In this document: piece after piece, positions 24,081-34,650 of the stretch | How the letters are laid out: each line of letters opens with the position of its first letter | Numbering within the stretch: position 1 is the first letter of the stretch | From: Calliphora vicina | Lineage: Eukaryota > Arthropoda > Insecta > Diptera > Calliphoridae | Reading direction: 5' to 3' | NCBI RefSeq assembly: GCF_958450345.1 | Contig: NW_027052606.1 | Location: 62,001-126,000 of the forward strand | DNA: 64,000 nucleotides | Position numbers and translations under genes: made by a program | Notes under the pieces: model-generated | The model's input: only the letters and a program-made list of their open reading frames with translations | Databases searched by the model: none | Told to the model about the DNA's origin: nothing

Positions 24081-25359
24081 ATAAATATGCTTAAATACTT
24101 AACAAAACTACATGTAAAATGTACGATAATATATACGTTCAATATTTTCTGAAAAAAGCCACATCTGAAGTTACTCTACTTTTCCACAATATCTGAAGTT
24201 TCTCTACATATTTATACTGCATGCATCTAATAAACAATGTAAATTGCTTTAAATCTTGTCACATGTCTTGTGTCACACATGTCATTTAGCTATGCAATAA
24301 GAAACTGTTAAAGGTATGTGTATTTTTTTATTAATTGACATGTCATGGCCGAGCATGTTTGATAAATTTCGTGCAACTTGACAATGTTAATTTAATATCA
24401 ATGGCAGGTTAATTGTGTCTTTATTAATTTCTGTTTATTGAATCTGCATTGATGGAATTGTCTCCGAATCATACTGTCACTTTGTAAAATTCAAAATCTA
24501 AATTTTTCTTTGGCTTAACCCTTAAACCTCTATTCATCTTCAATACGACAATAAATGTTAGCTATTTTTCTATTGTCTACTTGTACAAGTGAGTTGTGGT
24601 TGCTTTTAAGTTAATTTATGGCTTCGACATTTGAATTTTTATCAACACGTATTGTGTACATGTGATAAACACACATCTATGCAATTGCATTTATATTGGT
24701 TTATTGATTGTGGCAATTTGCAAAAAAAAAAAAAGAACAAAAAACGTGTTGCACTTATTGAAGGTTGTCACATTATCACGCCTCTTTACCTCTCCCCAAG
24801 ATGCTTTCACTGCCACAAGGTTAAAACAAAATGAAAAATTGCAAATGTTTTGGCAAATGTTTTCAAAGCCAAATTACTAATAGCAACTGTATTGTAAATA
24901 TATAGTTTTTATTTTGTTTTAATTGAATTGCTTAACAAAACAGGTAAAAATTTCAATTAAATATCAAAAATTTTGAAATAGAGTTGTTGTGTATTTAATT
25001 GAGTTGTTACTGCAAAGTTTTAGATCATAGTTGCACCACACAATGCACTGCTATTATATGAAAATTCCCATTAAATTAAGCACTTTATGGGAATTTATCG
25101 TAATACAAACGTAAGAGTTTGTAGTAGTTTTTACCTGCAATGTTTGAAATTATGTGTGTGAGTTTTAAGTATTTTGAGGTTTCTGTGCGCTCAAATTATA
25201 TACGTTTCTACAATGAAATAAAAACAAAAGTACCTTCAAAATTGTTCACTGGTTAATTGGGGGAAATGTGACCGATCAACAAGTTATAGAGAAAGTACTC
25301 TATTTTTAACTTTAGCAGAAAATGGGTAAATTTTCATGAAACACCTTAAGGATATCAAT
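24081..25359. other. Non-coding AT-rich DNA
   Basis: No gene or repeat recognised. Confidence 0.5.
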
Positions 25360-25900
25360 CATTTTGGGGCTACTAACTTCAAATGGAAGTGGCGGCATGG
25401 TGTACAAAACCAAGCACCCCAGTTTCGAGCCCTGGCAAAGAACGAAAAATGTTCAACAAAGTTTTCGAGTTTTTAAAAATTAAACCCCTATAAACAATCC
25501 ATCCAAAAAGCCCCTTGATAAGAGGATAACATCATGGCAAAGGTCAGTTAGCCCGCCACCAGGCCCTGGGAAATAGGTAGTAATCAAAGATTAGCAAAGG
25601 GCAGAGGGCGTTTTTTCTAGGCAACGAAAGATGGCAGCCCCTAGACCAGCTACAGCAGACCAATCATATACTTAGCAGGAACAACAACCGACTAACGACA
25701 CTGATACAATAACAACAGACTGGATGTAATGGCAACATCGTACATGGAGACTCCAATAAATAGGAGCGCAATCTTACATGGGAATTATGAAAACAATAAC
25801 TAATCGTATAAGATGGAAATGCTTTGTGGAAGCCAAATGCTCCTAAGAGGTGTAATGGATGAACTTGAAGATTTTCTCTATATTTTGTCATATGTTATTG
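25360..25900. other. GC-richer patch with tRNA-like promoter boxes, possible SINE remnant
   Basis: TGGCGGCATGG near 25390 resembles an A box, and AGTTTCGAGCCC near 25428 closely matches a B box (GGTTCGANNCC), at tRNA-like spacing. No acceptor-stem pairing was found, so not a functional tRNA. The following ~400 bp are also less AT-rich but unassigned. Confidence 0.3.
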
Positions 25901-26383
25901 GATCTTCTTTAATATAGCTTATAACTAATAGAAAGGCATATAAAAAAGGCTAAGCGCAATTTTCTAAACATTTGAATATGTGTTTAAAAGCAACAATAAC
26001 ATTAATTTCATTAAAAAACATTTATAGGCATAGTGTGGGATAAATAAAATATTAAATGATGTTACACTTTTAAATTTATATTTACGACACTTTCAACTAA
26101 TCTACCAATTAGTTGCCTAATTTAATTAGTCATAAATTGTGTCTAAAAAGTCTCAACAGCTAATCAAATAAAGTTTATTTTATAGCTTGTGTTTACTCAT
26201 TTAAGGCAGCATCAAATGTCTAGCCATGTGGATGGCAAACAAATAAACTCTGTCTTTAAATTTTATGTGTTTTAAAACAATGTTGGTCACATTACCCCCA
26301 CCTTAACAGCAGATATAGAATGAATGTGTTAAAGGAGAAATGCGTTTAATTTTGTGAAGCAAGAAAAAAGCACACATAAATAC
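25901..26383. other. Non-coding AT-rich DNA
   Basis: Nothing recognised. Confidence 0.5.
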
Positions 26384-27085
26384 ATGTACATTAAGGTGGA
26401 CCTTATTTTTTATTTTCGATTTTCCAAAAACGAAGGGCAGTTTTGTGTTAAGTTAGAATAAAAAAAAATTTTACAAAAATTTGCGCTCCATCGGTTAAAA
26501 TTTTTATTTGTATATTTACTTGTATATGAGTTTTTGTCATTGTAGGATAACGTTAACCTATTTGCAAGTATGACAAAACAAATTTAATTTTTTTAATGGC
26601 AGTTTTAAAACTCCATTTTCAAAATTTTAAAAATTTTGTTAAACTCATTTCATAATTTTTTGATCATCACCTAGAGATTTATTGAGAATATAATAGGGAA
26701 TAAAAATATGAACAAAATATGGCCATACCTCCTACAGTTTTTCCGTACCTGCGAATTAAATTTGGGATTTTCGGGAAAAACTAATTTGTTGGCTATATTT
26801 TCCTTACTGTTATGAATTTTAAGTAAAACCTATACAGAATATTATAGGCCAGATAATTCTAAATATACTCTGAAAGTTTTACTAAAACCGGACAACGTTA
26901 ACCCATAAATCGTGAAGGTCAAAGCTAAAATTTTTCAATATTTGGAATTTCTAAATGAATGATAGCGAAATATTATATATTTTTGTGCCGATTTTTATCC
27001 TAATCCAACACAAATCTGCCCTTCGTTTTTGAAACAGATGAGTTTTTAATTTATCCATACATTGAAGGTCCACCTTAATGTACAT
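26384..27085. mobile_element. Non-autonomous TIR element with ATGTACATTAAGGTGG ends
   Basis: A perfect 21-bp inverted pair (ATGTACATTAAGGTGGACCT plus one more T) bounds 702 bp, with weaker complementarity inside (AAAAACGAAGGGCAG facing CTGCCCTTCGTTTTT). TTAA occurs within both ends, so the true terminus could be GGTGGACC with TTAA duplications. A rearranged relative flanks the LINE at 51.8 kb. Confidence 0.7.
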
Positions 27086-27195
27086 AGATATTAGGGTGAT
27101 CCTTAGTTTGCTCACAAACCATAGTTTTAATGTTTAGAGTGTGCACATTTTATTTAAAGTTTCGAGTTCAATGTAGCAATATTTTTTAAAAGTAA

Positions 27196-27290
27196 GCCCC
27201 AGCTGTGACCTATTATAGACCGATTGCCATGAAATTAGGTAAACCGATTTATTTCAATATGAAATTTCTTTCTGATTTTCAGAATAGGGC
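27196..27290 (+). mobile_element. mini-me family A fragment
   Basis: About 95 bp match the repeat body around GACCGATTGCCATGAAATTA. Ends absent. Confidence 0.6.
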
Positions 27291-27479
27291 CTTGCGCCTT
27301 AACACTAAACAGCCTGATTTCCTTTCAAATGGAACTTATTTGTGTTGAATAGTTTCTGTTTTCTTAAGAACTTTCGCACTTTGACAGTTGATATTGTTGC
27401 ACCTATAATTGTCTAATTAGCTGCCAATTATTCAGTTTGTCTTGCAATATCACCATGAATGTATGTATATAACTTTCAG

Positions 27480-27775
27480 CAACATGTGCAAATGATAAAA
27501 TTGTTTCACCATATTTCATTGAGAACAAAGTTGCCAGGATATCACCGTCAACGGTGATTTCTATAGATCGATGATTACCAACTTCTTTTGGCCAGAATTG
27601 GATGACAAGGACGGTGGTACAAGCCAAACAGCCCATGCAACAATGGGCATTCTGCTCACATCATCTCTAGCGGAAGTGATGTGAAGTGTCCACCGAGATC
27701 GTGCTATTTGACCCCGCTAGACTTTTTCAAATAGTTCCTGATGCTATCCATAATAGGTAACAATCATTAGCATTT
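27480..27775 (+). pseudogene. Tc1/mariner-superfamily transposase C-terminal remnant
   Basis: With frame changes the plus strand reads SPYFIENKVARI, then DFYRSMITNFFWPELDD, TSQTAHATM and RSCYLTPLDFF. These match, in order, the DDE catalytic half of an insect Tc1/mariner-superfamily transposase lineage, whose usual blocks are QQDGATCHTA and WPPRSCDLTPLDYFLWG. In the middle block the catalytic aspartate position (QQDGAT) is disrupted, and several frameshifts are needed. It is an inactive fossil. It ends directly against a mini-me copy. The 77-codon frame on the other strand is a shadow. Confidence 0.7.
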
Positions 27776-27778
27776 GAC

Positions 27779-28430
27779 TACACCACCATAGTGGGTAGGG
27801 TATAATGCGTTTGTGCAGATGTTTGTAACGTCCTAAAATATTAGTCTAACACCCACCTTAATGTATACCGATTATAATCACTTTCTGAGTCGATTAAACT
27901 ATGTCCGTCCGTCTGGCTGGATGTCCATGTAAACCTTGTGCGCAGAGTACAGGTCGCAACTTTATAGATATTTGGATAAAATTTGGTACATATAATTTTT
28001 CGGCCCAAGGAGGGAGCCTATTGAAACTGGCTGAAATCGGTCCATTATTTCAACTAGCCCCCATACAAATATCCTCATAAATGATTAATATATGCATGTA
28101 TCTACACAAAATTCGCTACGGATAAGTTTTATATATATAAAATTCATATCACCAAATTTTGTTACGATCGGTCCTCATAGCTCGCATATAGAACCGCTTC
28201 CGAAAATCACTTTAACATGCATAAATCTCTTAAAAATGTTGGTATATACACAATTAATATAAATGACTTTCATATAGACATAAATCATACGTCCTAATTT
28301 CATGGTGATCGGTCCATAATTGATCATATATAAATTATTGATATTTTTAAAAGAAAAATGCTTTTGGACATCTACTTAGAGTAGGGTATTATATGGTCGG
28401 GCTTGACCGATCATACTTTCTTACTTGTTT
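27779..28430 (-). mobile_element. mini-me/DINE-1-like repeat (family A), full length
   Basis: Runs from the inverted tail ACACCACCATAGTGGGTAGG to the inverted head CCGATCATACTTTCTTACTT. It contains the GTCCGTCCGTCTGGCTGG microsatellite and both internal blocks. Confidence 0.85.
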
Positions 28431-29057
28431 TATTATAAGTTAGCATTTATTACAAGCGAACATTTTTTTTTTTTTGAATTTTCGTTTAAATTTTTTTTTG
28501 GAAAATGTATGAAATTTTGTGTTAGCGAAAATCGCCAAATGTCAAAATAAGGACCGGCCTAATATATATACAAACTTCTATAAACACATGATAATGAAAC
28601 TAAAACTGAAAATCCACCTATCGAGAGATGGTTATGTTAAACGTTTTATTACTTCCTAACAGAACCCGCGTATTACATGAGATTATGAGATAATTAAAAC
28701 TTTTTCCATATAGATGAATGAAAATACACACATACATGAGTGCAATCATACGATATTGACATGGAAACATACTGTATATGTACAGTGTCGTTCAAAACAT
28801 ATTGCACATAAATGGTTTAAATACCTACTAATTCTATGGGGAAACAAATTTATTTGGTTTTTAAACACACAAAATATATAAAACGAAAACTTGCAAAACT
28901 GATTTAACTAAAAAACTCAAAATAATAAATAGTTTTGTACTTAACAATCCAGAAAATTAATAGAACAATAAAAAGCATGCAATGAGTAAGCGATAAAAGA
29001 TATTAGACATAACTGGTTAGTTATGAAAAACAAACTTTGGGGCGTGGTATCTACTAA
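28431..29057. other. Non-coding AT-rich DNA
   Basis: TACAGTGTCGTTCAAAACAT at 28780-28799 looks like a Tc1-type inverted-repeat end, but no partner end was found. Confidence 0.4.
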
Positions 29058-29741
29058 AGGGCTGCACAAGCACATTCATATGCTACTCAAGACATTCAAA
29101 ACAGTTACTTCAAATCGTTGGGTATTTATTTACAAAACGAATGAGTGTGAATGAGGATCAATAACAACCAACGACAGAACAAAACAACAGAGTATAGAAT
29201 GAGAGACAGTATCTGACAATAAGAGTAAATATACAACCAAAGACTATAAATATATATATTTATATAAATATATATATTTATAGTCTTTGATACAACAAAT
29301 TAATGGTATGTGATTTCAGGTCACAATGAAGTAGTGCACACCGAGTTTCTTTTTATTATTAAGTGTTCGTGTGTATAGGAATTTCTAAATTCTAGGGATA
29401 AGATTTTATTGTTTTACAAAATAAAAAAAAACGTAAAAACTGTACCACTTCCAAGAAACAGCGAAAAAACACATGTTAGGCCGCACACATTGAAATGCAT
29501 ACATAGAAAAATTCATTCATGAAAACAAAAATAATTCGAATGATTCGAATAATTCGAATAATTTTTGCTCATAGCATTGAAAATGTGGCATAGCAAACTT
29601 TTTTTTGTTGCGCACAATACTCATTCACTTTTCAATGTGTGTATGATATAGAATACAAGCGTAGGAATTTTACAGTATTGTCGAGTGAAGTGAAGCAGGC
29701 CATTCACTGAAGACTACAACATGAATGTGCTTGTGCAGCCC
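29058..29741. mobile_element. hAT-like non-autonomous element, AGGGCTGCACAAGCAC ends
   Basis: The inverted ends share GGGCTGCACAAGCACATTCA. The flanks TCTACTAA and TCTAGTAT agree at 6 of 8 positions, compatible with an aged hAT duplication. No coding remnant was found. A perfect 52-bp palindrome lies inside. Confidence 0.65.
29238..29289. repeat. Perfect 52-bp palindrome
   Basis: Two 26-nt arms with no spacer, beginning CAAAGACTATAAATATATAT and ending with the exact complement. It could extrude as a cruciform or be a tiny palindromic MITE. Confidence 0.85.
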
Positions 29742-30227
29742 TCTAGTATCCAATGTAAACATCAGAGGTATGACTTTAAAATGCGGGATTAACAAATCTG
29801 GAGAACTATAGTTGTGGAAATCTTAAAATTTTGCCCGAATATCTCACTTATTATTTTATATATTTTGGCTGAAAGTGGGCGTGGTATCTTCCGTATAATG
29901 TGAATTCTTAATTTAGAATATCTAAAGAACTACGCACAGCCTTCAAAATGAGTAAACCCTACAAAGTATTTGATTTTTTTTAAAACAATAAAAATCCTAA
30001 AATCAATCCATCGATTAAAATTTAAAAGTTTCGGTTTATTGGAGATTGGGTTGAATAATTGATTTTAATGATCTTAAAAAAATAAAAAATTTACTGGTGT
30101 TTACTCACTTTAGAGGCTGTGTGTAGAATCATAAAGAATTTAAAGTTTGTACGATTTAATTTCTTATCACTATACGGAGTTTGGCTGAAAATGAGCGGAA
30201 TTGTATTAGTGTGCTTAGCTTCATCAT
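29742..30227. other. Non-coding DNA
   Basis: Two similar segments (near 29800-29890 and 30110-30200) share GGCTGAAA-GGGCG-like text, perhaps a decayed dispersed repeat. No gene. Confidence 0.4.
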
Positions 30228-31118
30228 ACACGCAGAGAAAAAACATGGTTGTGGTAACCATAAACTAAGAGCAACATATTATGATCAGATTTTTGCATGT
30301 AGTCCAAAATATATTACGATCATTATTAGTATCATAAAATATCATAATATGTTCTGAAATAATCAAATTATGATAAAAATCAATCATAATATGTTTTGAA
30401 ATAATCATATTATGATATAAATCAATCATAATATGACCTAAAGTCATCATATTTATGACCCAATTAAATCATATTATGATACAATTAAATCATATTATGA
30501 TCCAAAATAATCATATTATTATTAAAATTTATTTTTGGAAATACAAAATTTTAATAGGTTTTAGTTTTAAAGTACTAAATTCTCAATTAAAATATTATTG
30601 ATTAAATCAAATTTATTGTTATTCGCTCTAGGAAAGTTAAAGATAATATACAAATAAAACTATAGAGCGAATGGGAATTACAGACACTCAAAATTTACTT
30701 GTAAAAATAATATAGCTTAGATAATCACCAACACTCACAAATGGTGGGAAAACAGACTATTAAAAGTAAACATATTTTGCTTGCATGTTAAACATATTAT
30801 GACTACATTTATTATTATTTAGTTGTTGTAAACATATTCTGTTAACATTTTAAACATATTATGACTACGAGTATATAAACTTAACATTTAATGGTTGTAC
30901 ATAAAAATAATATGTTTACCTAATTATCATTATTTAGTTGTTCGAAAACCATATTCATATTTATAATTGCGATGAAAATATAAACGTTTACAGTGACTAT
31001 AATATTGTTGAAATTAAATTAAAACAATAATTATATGTTTACGACAACAATATATTGTTACAGAGAACATAGTATATTTGTCGTAACCATGTCCAACCAT
31101 GTTTTTTCTCTGCGTGTA
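30228..31118. mobile_element. CACGCAGAG MITE, copy 2, expanded by tandem hairpin units
   Basis: Ends ACACGCAGAGAAAAAACATG and CATGTTTTTTCTCTGCGTGT, inside TA dinucleotides. Between 30300 and 30520 the motif AATCATATTATGAT and its complement repeat many times. Further CATATTATGACTAC units follow to 30870. The open frames here are by-products of the repeats. Confidence 0.75.
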
Positions 31119-31496
31119 CAAAAGAAATATTTATTTTCCAATATCTCGAGAACTATAATTGAATCAATTTCGTATCACTGCATGAGATTTAACCAAAAAA
31201 AAATGGGAGGGATCAAAACAGGTCACATGATTGTATCAATCATATATATGGTTACAGTAAACAAGTATATGTTTGTGACAATCATATTTATGATGAATAA
31301 TTATATCAAATTATGTTGTTCTTAGATTATGATATCCATAAGCCGAGAGCAACATATACTTGTTTACTGTAACCATGTATATGGTTGATACAATCATGTG
31401 AATCGTAGACTAACCACAATCATGTAAATAGTTACTGTGAAACAATATTGAAATGGTTACAGTAAACATGTACAACTATATTTTTTCTCTGCGTGT
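31119..31496. mobile_element. CACGCAGAG MITE, copy 3, left end lost
   Basis: The right end (CACAATCATGTAAATAGTTA to TTTTTTCTCTGCGTGT) matches copy 1 closely. The interior forms an imperfect palindrome around GGTTACAGTAAACAAGTATA. The left terminus is absent, and the first ~80 bp may be flank. Confidence 0.65.
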
Positions 31497-31906
31497 GAGG
31501 TAAAAATTTAAAACGCGAAATTTATTCAACATGTTTCGACCGATAGTGTGTATGTTTATACTAAGAAAGTAAACAATATTCTTGCCGTACACACTCCCAT
31601 AAAGGTGTGTAGTGTATTTTTAAGTAAACACATGGGCAAACACACACGCACTCATGTTTTATCGTTCTCTATTATCATCAATAAAGTTATCTCCTCGAAA
31701 AATACCAAACTATAAAAATCTATTACAGGGTTTTATCAACAATAAACATTTTGTTGAAATTTCGTTGTACAAATAAACTATAAGTCTGTTTCATTTAAAG
31801 TTTTTAATTAAACCGTATCAATTTGTATTACTTTGTAAGGCCCTTGTTATAGCATTTATTTTATTTTTAGTTGTATAGAGAAAAATTATAAATATTTTAA
31901 ACTTAC
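31497..31906. other. cpx intron sequence next to the start exon
   Basis: No transposon recognised. It begins, on the minus strand, with the donor GTAAGT (31906-31901). Confidence 0.5.
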
Positions 31907-32120
31907 CTTTAACGGCGCTTAATTGGTTGCCAACCATTTGTTTCGCTATAAATGCCGCCATTTTTGCTTTGCTTAGTGTTTTTGTTTTGTTTTTAGTTTA
32001 TATATTGGTATTTGTTAGTTGTTGTGTTTTTTTTTTGTTGTAATTATGAAGTTAAAGTTGTTTAACTTAGAGTTGTTGATGGGTTGCTGTTGTTACTTCG
32101 TTGATTATTTATTTAAAATT
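31907..32120 (-). CDS. cpx: Complexin (cpx) translation-start exon
   Basis: Complexin is a small cytosolic protein that binds assembled SNARE complexes at synapses, clamping spontaneous release and promoting evoked vesicle fusion. This exon encodes MAAFIAKQMVGNQLSAVKG, which I recognise as the N-terminus of Drosophila complexin. Coding runs from 31961 down to 31907 (18 codons plus one base). The last G joins the next exon as phase 1, with the glycine codon split. The donor is AAAG|GTAAGT. The start context is CAAAATGG, a good insect consensus. The upstream 159 nt (31962-32120) are A-rich 5' UTR preceded by a TTTTCATTGCAG acceptor, so at least one more 5' exon exists upstream. The remaining ~125 residues (SNARE-binding helix, C-terminus) are not in the window, making the following intron over 31.9 kb. 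Transposons stay outside the exon and its immediate splice sites. Confidence 0.88.
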
Positions 32121-32132
32121 CTGCAATGAAAA
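32121..32132 (-). promoter_or_regulatory. Splice acceptor of the cpx start exon
   Basis: Reads TTTTCATTGCAG on the minus strand, directly before the 5' UTR. It shows that 32120 is an internal exon boundary, not a transcription start. Confidence 0.7.
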
Positions 32133-32639
32133 TAATAAACAAATAGCTATGTTAATAAATAGTTGTTGCCGTAAGTTCATAAAACTAAATAAATATTATA
32201 ACTCATACGTATTTTTATAAATCATACGCCAGATGGTGCTCTGATAGTAGTTCTGCTAACATCACAGTACTAAAATTTAAATTTGTAACTATGGGGATAA
32301 AACGAAGAATTTCAATCAAACAAATTTAATTTTGAAAACTATACTTTATCAAATGTTGGTATTCCATGACTATACAAAATGTTAGGTTCTCCAGAAATTA
32401 AATTTGCTATTGTTAGAATTTTGTATGGGTTCAAATTTATTTATCGTGCAAAATACCTTAAGTTAAACTGTTAATAACATTAGAGCTGTTAGTGAGGTTT
32501 TGTAGTGTATGATTTCATATTAAAGCTAATGAATCATAGATTTTTAAAGTTTTTTTTTTTCTATAACAAAAATAGTTTAGTCGGTATGATACCCACACCG
32601 AGTATATGATTATAAACAGTTTTCTTTTGATATAAAATT
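32133..32639. other. cpx 5' intron, non-coding
   Basis: Nothing recognised apart from AT-rich sequence. Confidence 0.4.
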
Positions 32640-32790
32640 TATTTGTATTGAATTTAATTTGAATACCAACATTTTTAAGAGACTTATGCTCGTTAAAGTG
32701 ATAAGCACAAAATTTGGTGAGATGATTTGTGTATATATAAAACATATTTGTGTTGAAGTTTAATTGTATGCTAACATATTTTAGAGAATA
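32640..32790 (+). mobile_element. mini-me family A fragment
   Basis: Contains TACCAACATTTTTAAGAGAC and GGTGAGATGATTTGTGTATA of the repeat body. Ends missing. Confidence 0.65.
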
Positions 32791-32814
32791 ATGATAAAAT
32801 TTTTAGTTATAAGT

Positions 32815-33026
32815 ACTCTGTCTCGAGTCCCTACCAAAGGTCCCCCTTAGAAAATGACTTGAACATTCACAATTATCTTAAAATAATTAATATCGTGATG
32901 AAATTGGAAATAAACGAGAGTTATGTGAACATAAATCTTTCCACAAACATTAGTGAGAATCGGTCCGTTATTGATCATACCCCCATGTAACCCCATAAGA
33001 TTCGGCACAGCCGAACCTGGTGGTGG
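32815..33026 (-). mobile_element. mini-me family B fragment
   Basis: Ends in the inverted family B head hairpin AGATTCGGCACAGCCGAA, preceded by ATCGGTCCGTTATTGATCAT. Only the head half is present. Confidence 0.6.
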
Positions 33027-33842
33027 ATTACCATCTATAAATCAACATATCCAATGATGGAGTACCATTATCACTCATGATTTTAGTAACAAGCGGTCCA
33101 GCTTCCTATATGAATATAAAGTTCGACTTACTAACTTAAAATTAAAGATTTTCTATTGAAAAAACAATTATACTGAAGAATTTCTATAGAAATTTCTGTT
33201 GTACTTAAGATTTTCTACACAAAATGCTTTATTTATAACAGAAAACCATTCTGCGTCTAAAGGAATTCGTAAATTTGATCTGTTACAAAACAAAAAAAAC
33301 AAGTTAGAAGGTATAGTCGTGATATCCTACAACAATCTAATTATTGACCAATCGCCATAAAATTAGGTGGCATGACTTCTGTATATATGAAATCTATTTG
33401 TGTTGAATTTTATTTGAATACCAACATTTTTAACAAATCTATACTCATTAAAATGATTTTCGGAAGTGGGCATTATATGGAAGCTATGACTAATTATGGA
33501 CCGATCGTTATAAAATTTAGTGACATGACTTTTGTATATATCGAGAGCCTATATTCAAACCCTCTATCTTTGATATTCAAAGATGAGCATGTTATTCAGT
33601 AAACATGCTCATCTTTGGTGTGAATTTCAAACAAAACATATTTTTTTTTTACTGTTTTATTTGAACTTTTTTTTATTTCTCTGTCTTATATAATTAGTTT
33701 TTTTGCCGAATCTTTTCAAATAATTAATTTTTAAAAAATTTTTTTAAATAATTTCTTCTTGAAATTCTATTTTTCTTACTAATTTTGCATGCTGAACATG
33801 AATTTTAAATTTTTCAATCATTTATCAAAATTGTGAATGCCA

Positions 33843-33988
33843 ATTCAGAATTGAATTACCATGAAAATTATTTATCTTTTTGGTTTTGGAAAATATAATG
33901 TAATTTTTAACCATATTTTTTTGCCATAGACATTATATTTTCCAAAACCAAAAAGGTAAATTATTTTCATGGTAATTCAATTCTGAAT
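33843..33988. repeat. 146-bp palindrome with 59-nt arms
   Basis: The arms start ATTCAGAATTGAATTACCAT and differ at only two positions, around a ~28-nt centre. Long near-perfect arms suggest a recent palindromic MITE. Confidence 0.85.
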
Positions 33989-34245
33989 CCAAAAAACTTA
34001 AAAAAGCAACAAAAAAAATATTTTTTCTATAACTTTTCATTTAATATTGTTAATGTGTTTTATCTTATGTTAAATATATCACGCTAAAAACTGACAGATT
34101 GCATAAATGAAATCAAAATAATTTAATTTTATTAAAATGCAAAATCCACTATCTTAGCATTTTCATACATACACATTGAATATTTTGATAAGAATAATCC
34201 TCTATCTATCATAAAGTCCACAATAATGCTAAAATGTTGCACTAA

Positions 34246-34370
34246 GGGCCATTATTACAACTTGCCTTTAAGTTCGTAATAATAAAATCTAACTTTAAGT
34301 AATAGAAAAAGGTACCCTTAAAGTTAACTTTTACTATTACGAACTTAAAGGCAAGTTGTAATAATGGCCC
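34246..34370. mobile_element. PIF/Harbinger-like palindromic MITE, copy 2
   Basis: GGGCCATTATTACAACTTGC to its inverse, with TAA at 34243-34245 and 34371-34373. Same family as 6112-6217, with different arm sequence beyond the first 22 bp. Confidence 0.8.
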
Positions 34371-34650
34371 TAAATGTTGCAACCAATTATATGTGAGATT
34401 CAGTAGTTGCTTTAAAAACATATTGTAGAATACCGAATTTTAAAAACTCAAGTAATACACGAAAAAAAAAAGTTTTTTGGTTCTCCTGAAATGTTTCGTT
34501 TTTTAAGATAGAGGGTTTTGAATATAGGCCCTGGTATGCAAATTATTTGTGTTTAATTTTATTGGAATAAACATTTTTAAGAGATTTATGCTAGTTATAG
34601 TGATTTTCGGAAGTGGGCCTATATGGCAGTTATGACTAATTGTGGACCGA

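Larger units (their letters stand above)
33544..34532. mobile_element. TIR element with AGRGCCTATATTCAAA ends, containing two palindromes and a MITE
   Basis: The left end AGAGCCTATATTCAAACCCT and right end inverse AGGGCCTATATTCAAAACCC continue into CTCTATCTT on both sides, about 28 bp in all. Target duplication unclear. Inside are a hairpin at 33578-33617 (CAAAGATGAGCATGTT arms), a palindrome at 33843-33988 and a Harbinger-like MITE at 34246-34370. No coding remnant seen. Confidence 0.7.

Noticed and set aside
25388..25445. Possible tRNA gene
   Set aside because: Box-like motifs only; no acceptor stem or cloverleaf.
27403..27636. 77-codon reverse-strand frame
   Set aside because: Shadow of the plus-strand Tc1/mariner-type remnant.
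28780..28810. Tc1-like terminal repeat TACAGTGTCGTTCAAAACAT
   Set aside because: No matching inverted end or transposase remnant nearby.
30265..30450. 61-codon frame with repeating HIMIDFYHN
   Set aside because: Translation of the AATCATATTATGAT hairpin units in a MITE.
30300..30520. CRISPR-like regular repeats
   Set aside because: Repeats are self-complementary, degenerate and without unique spacers; the genome is eukaryotic.
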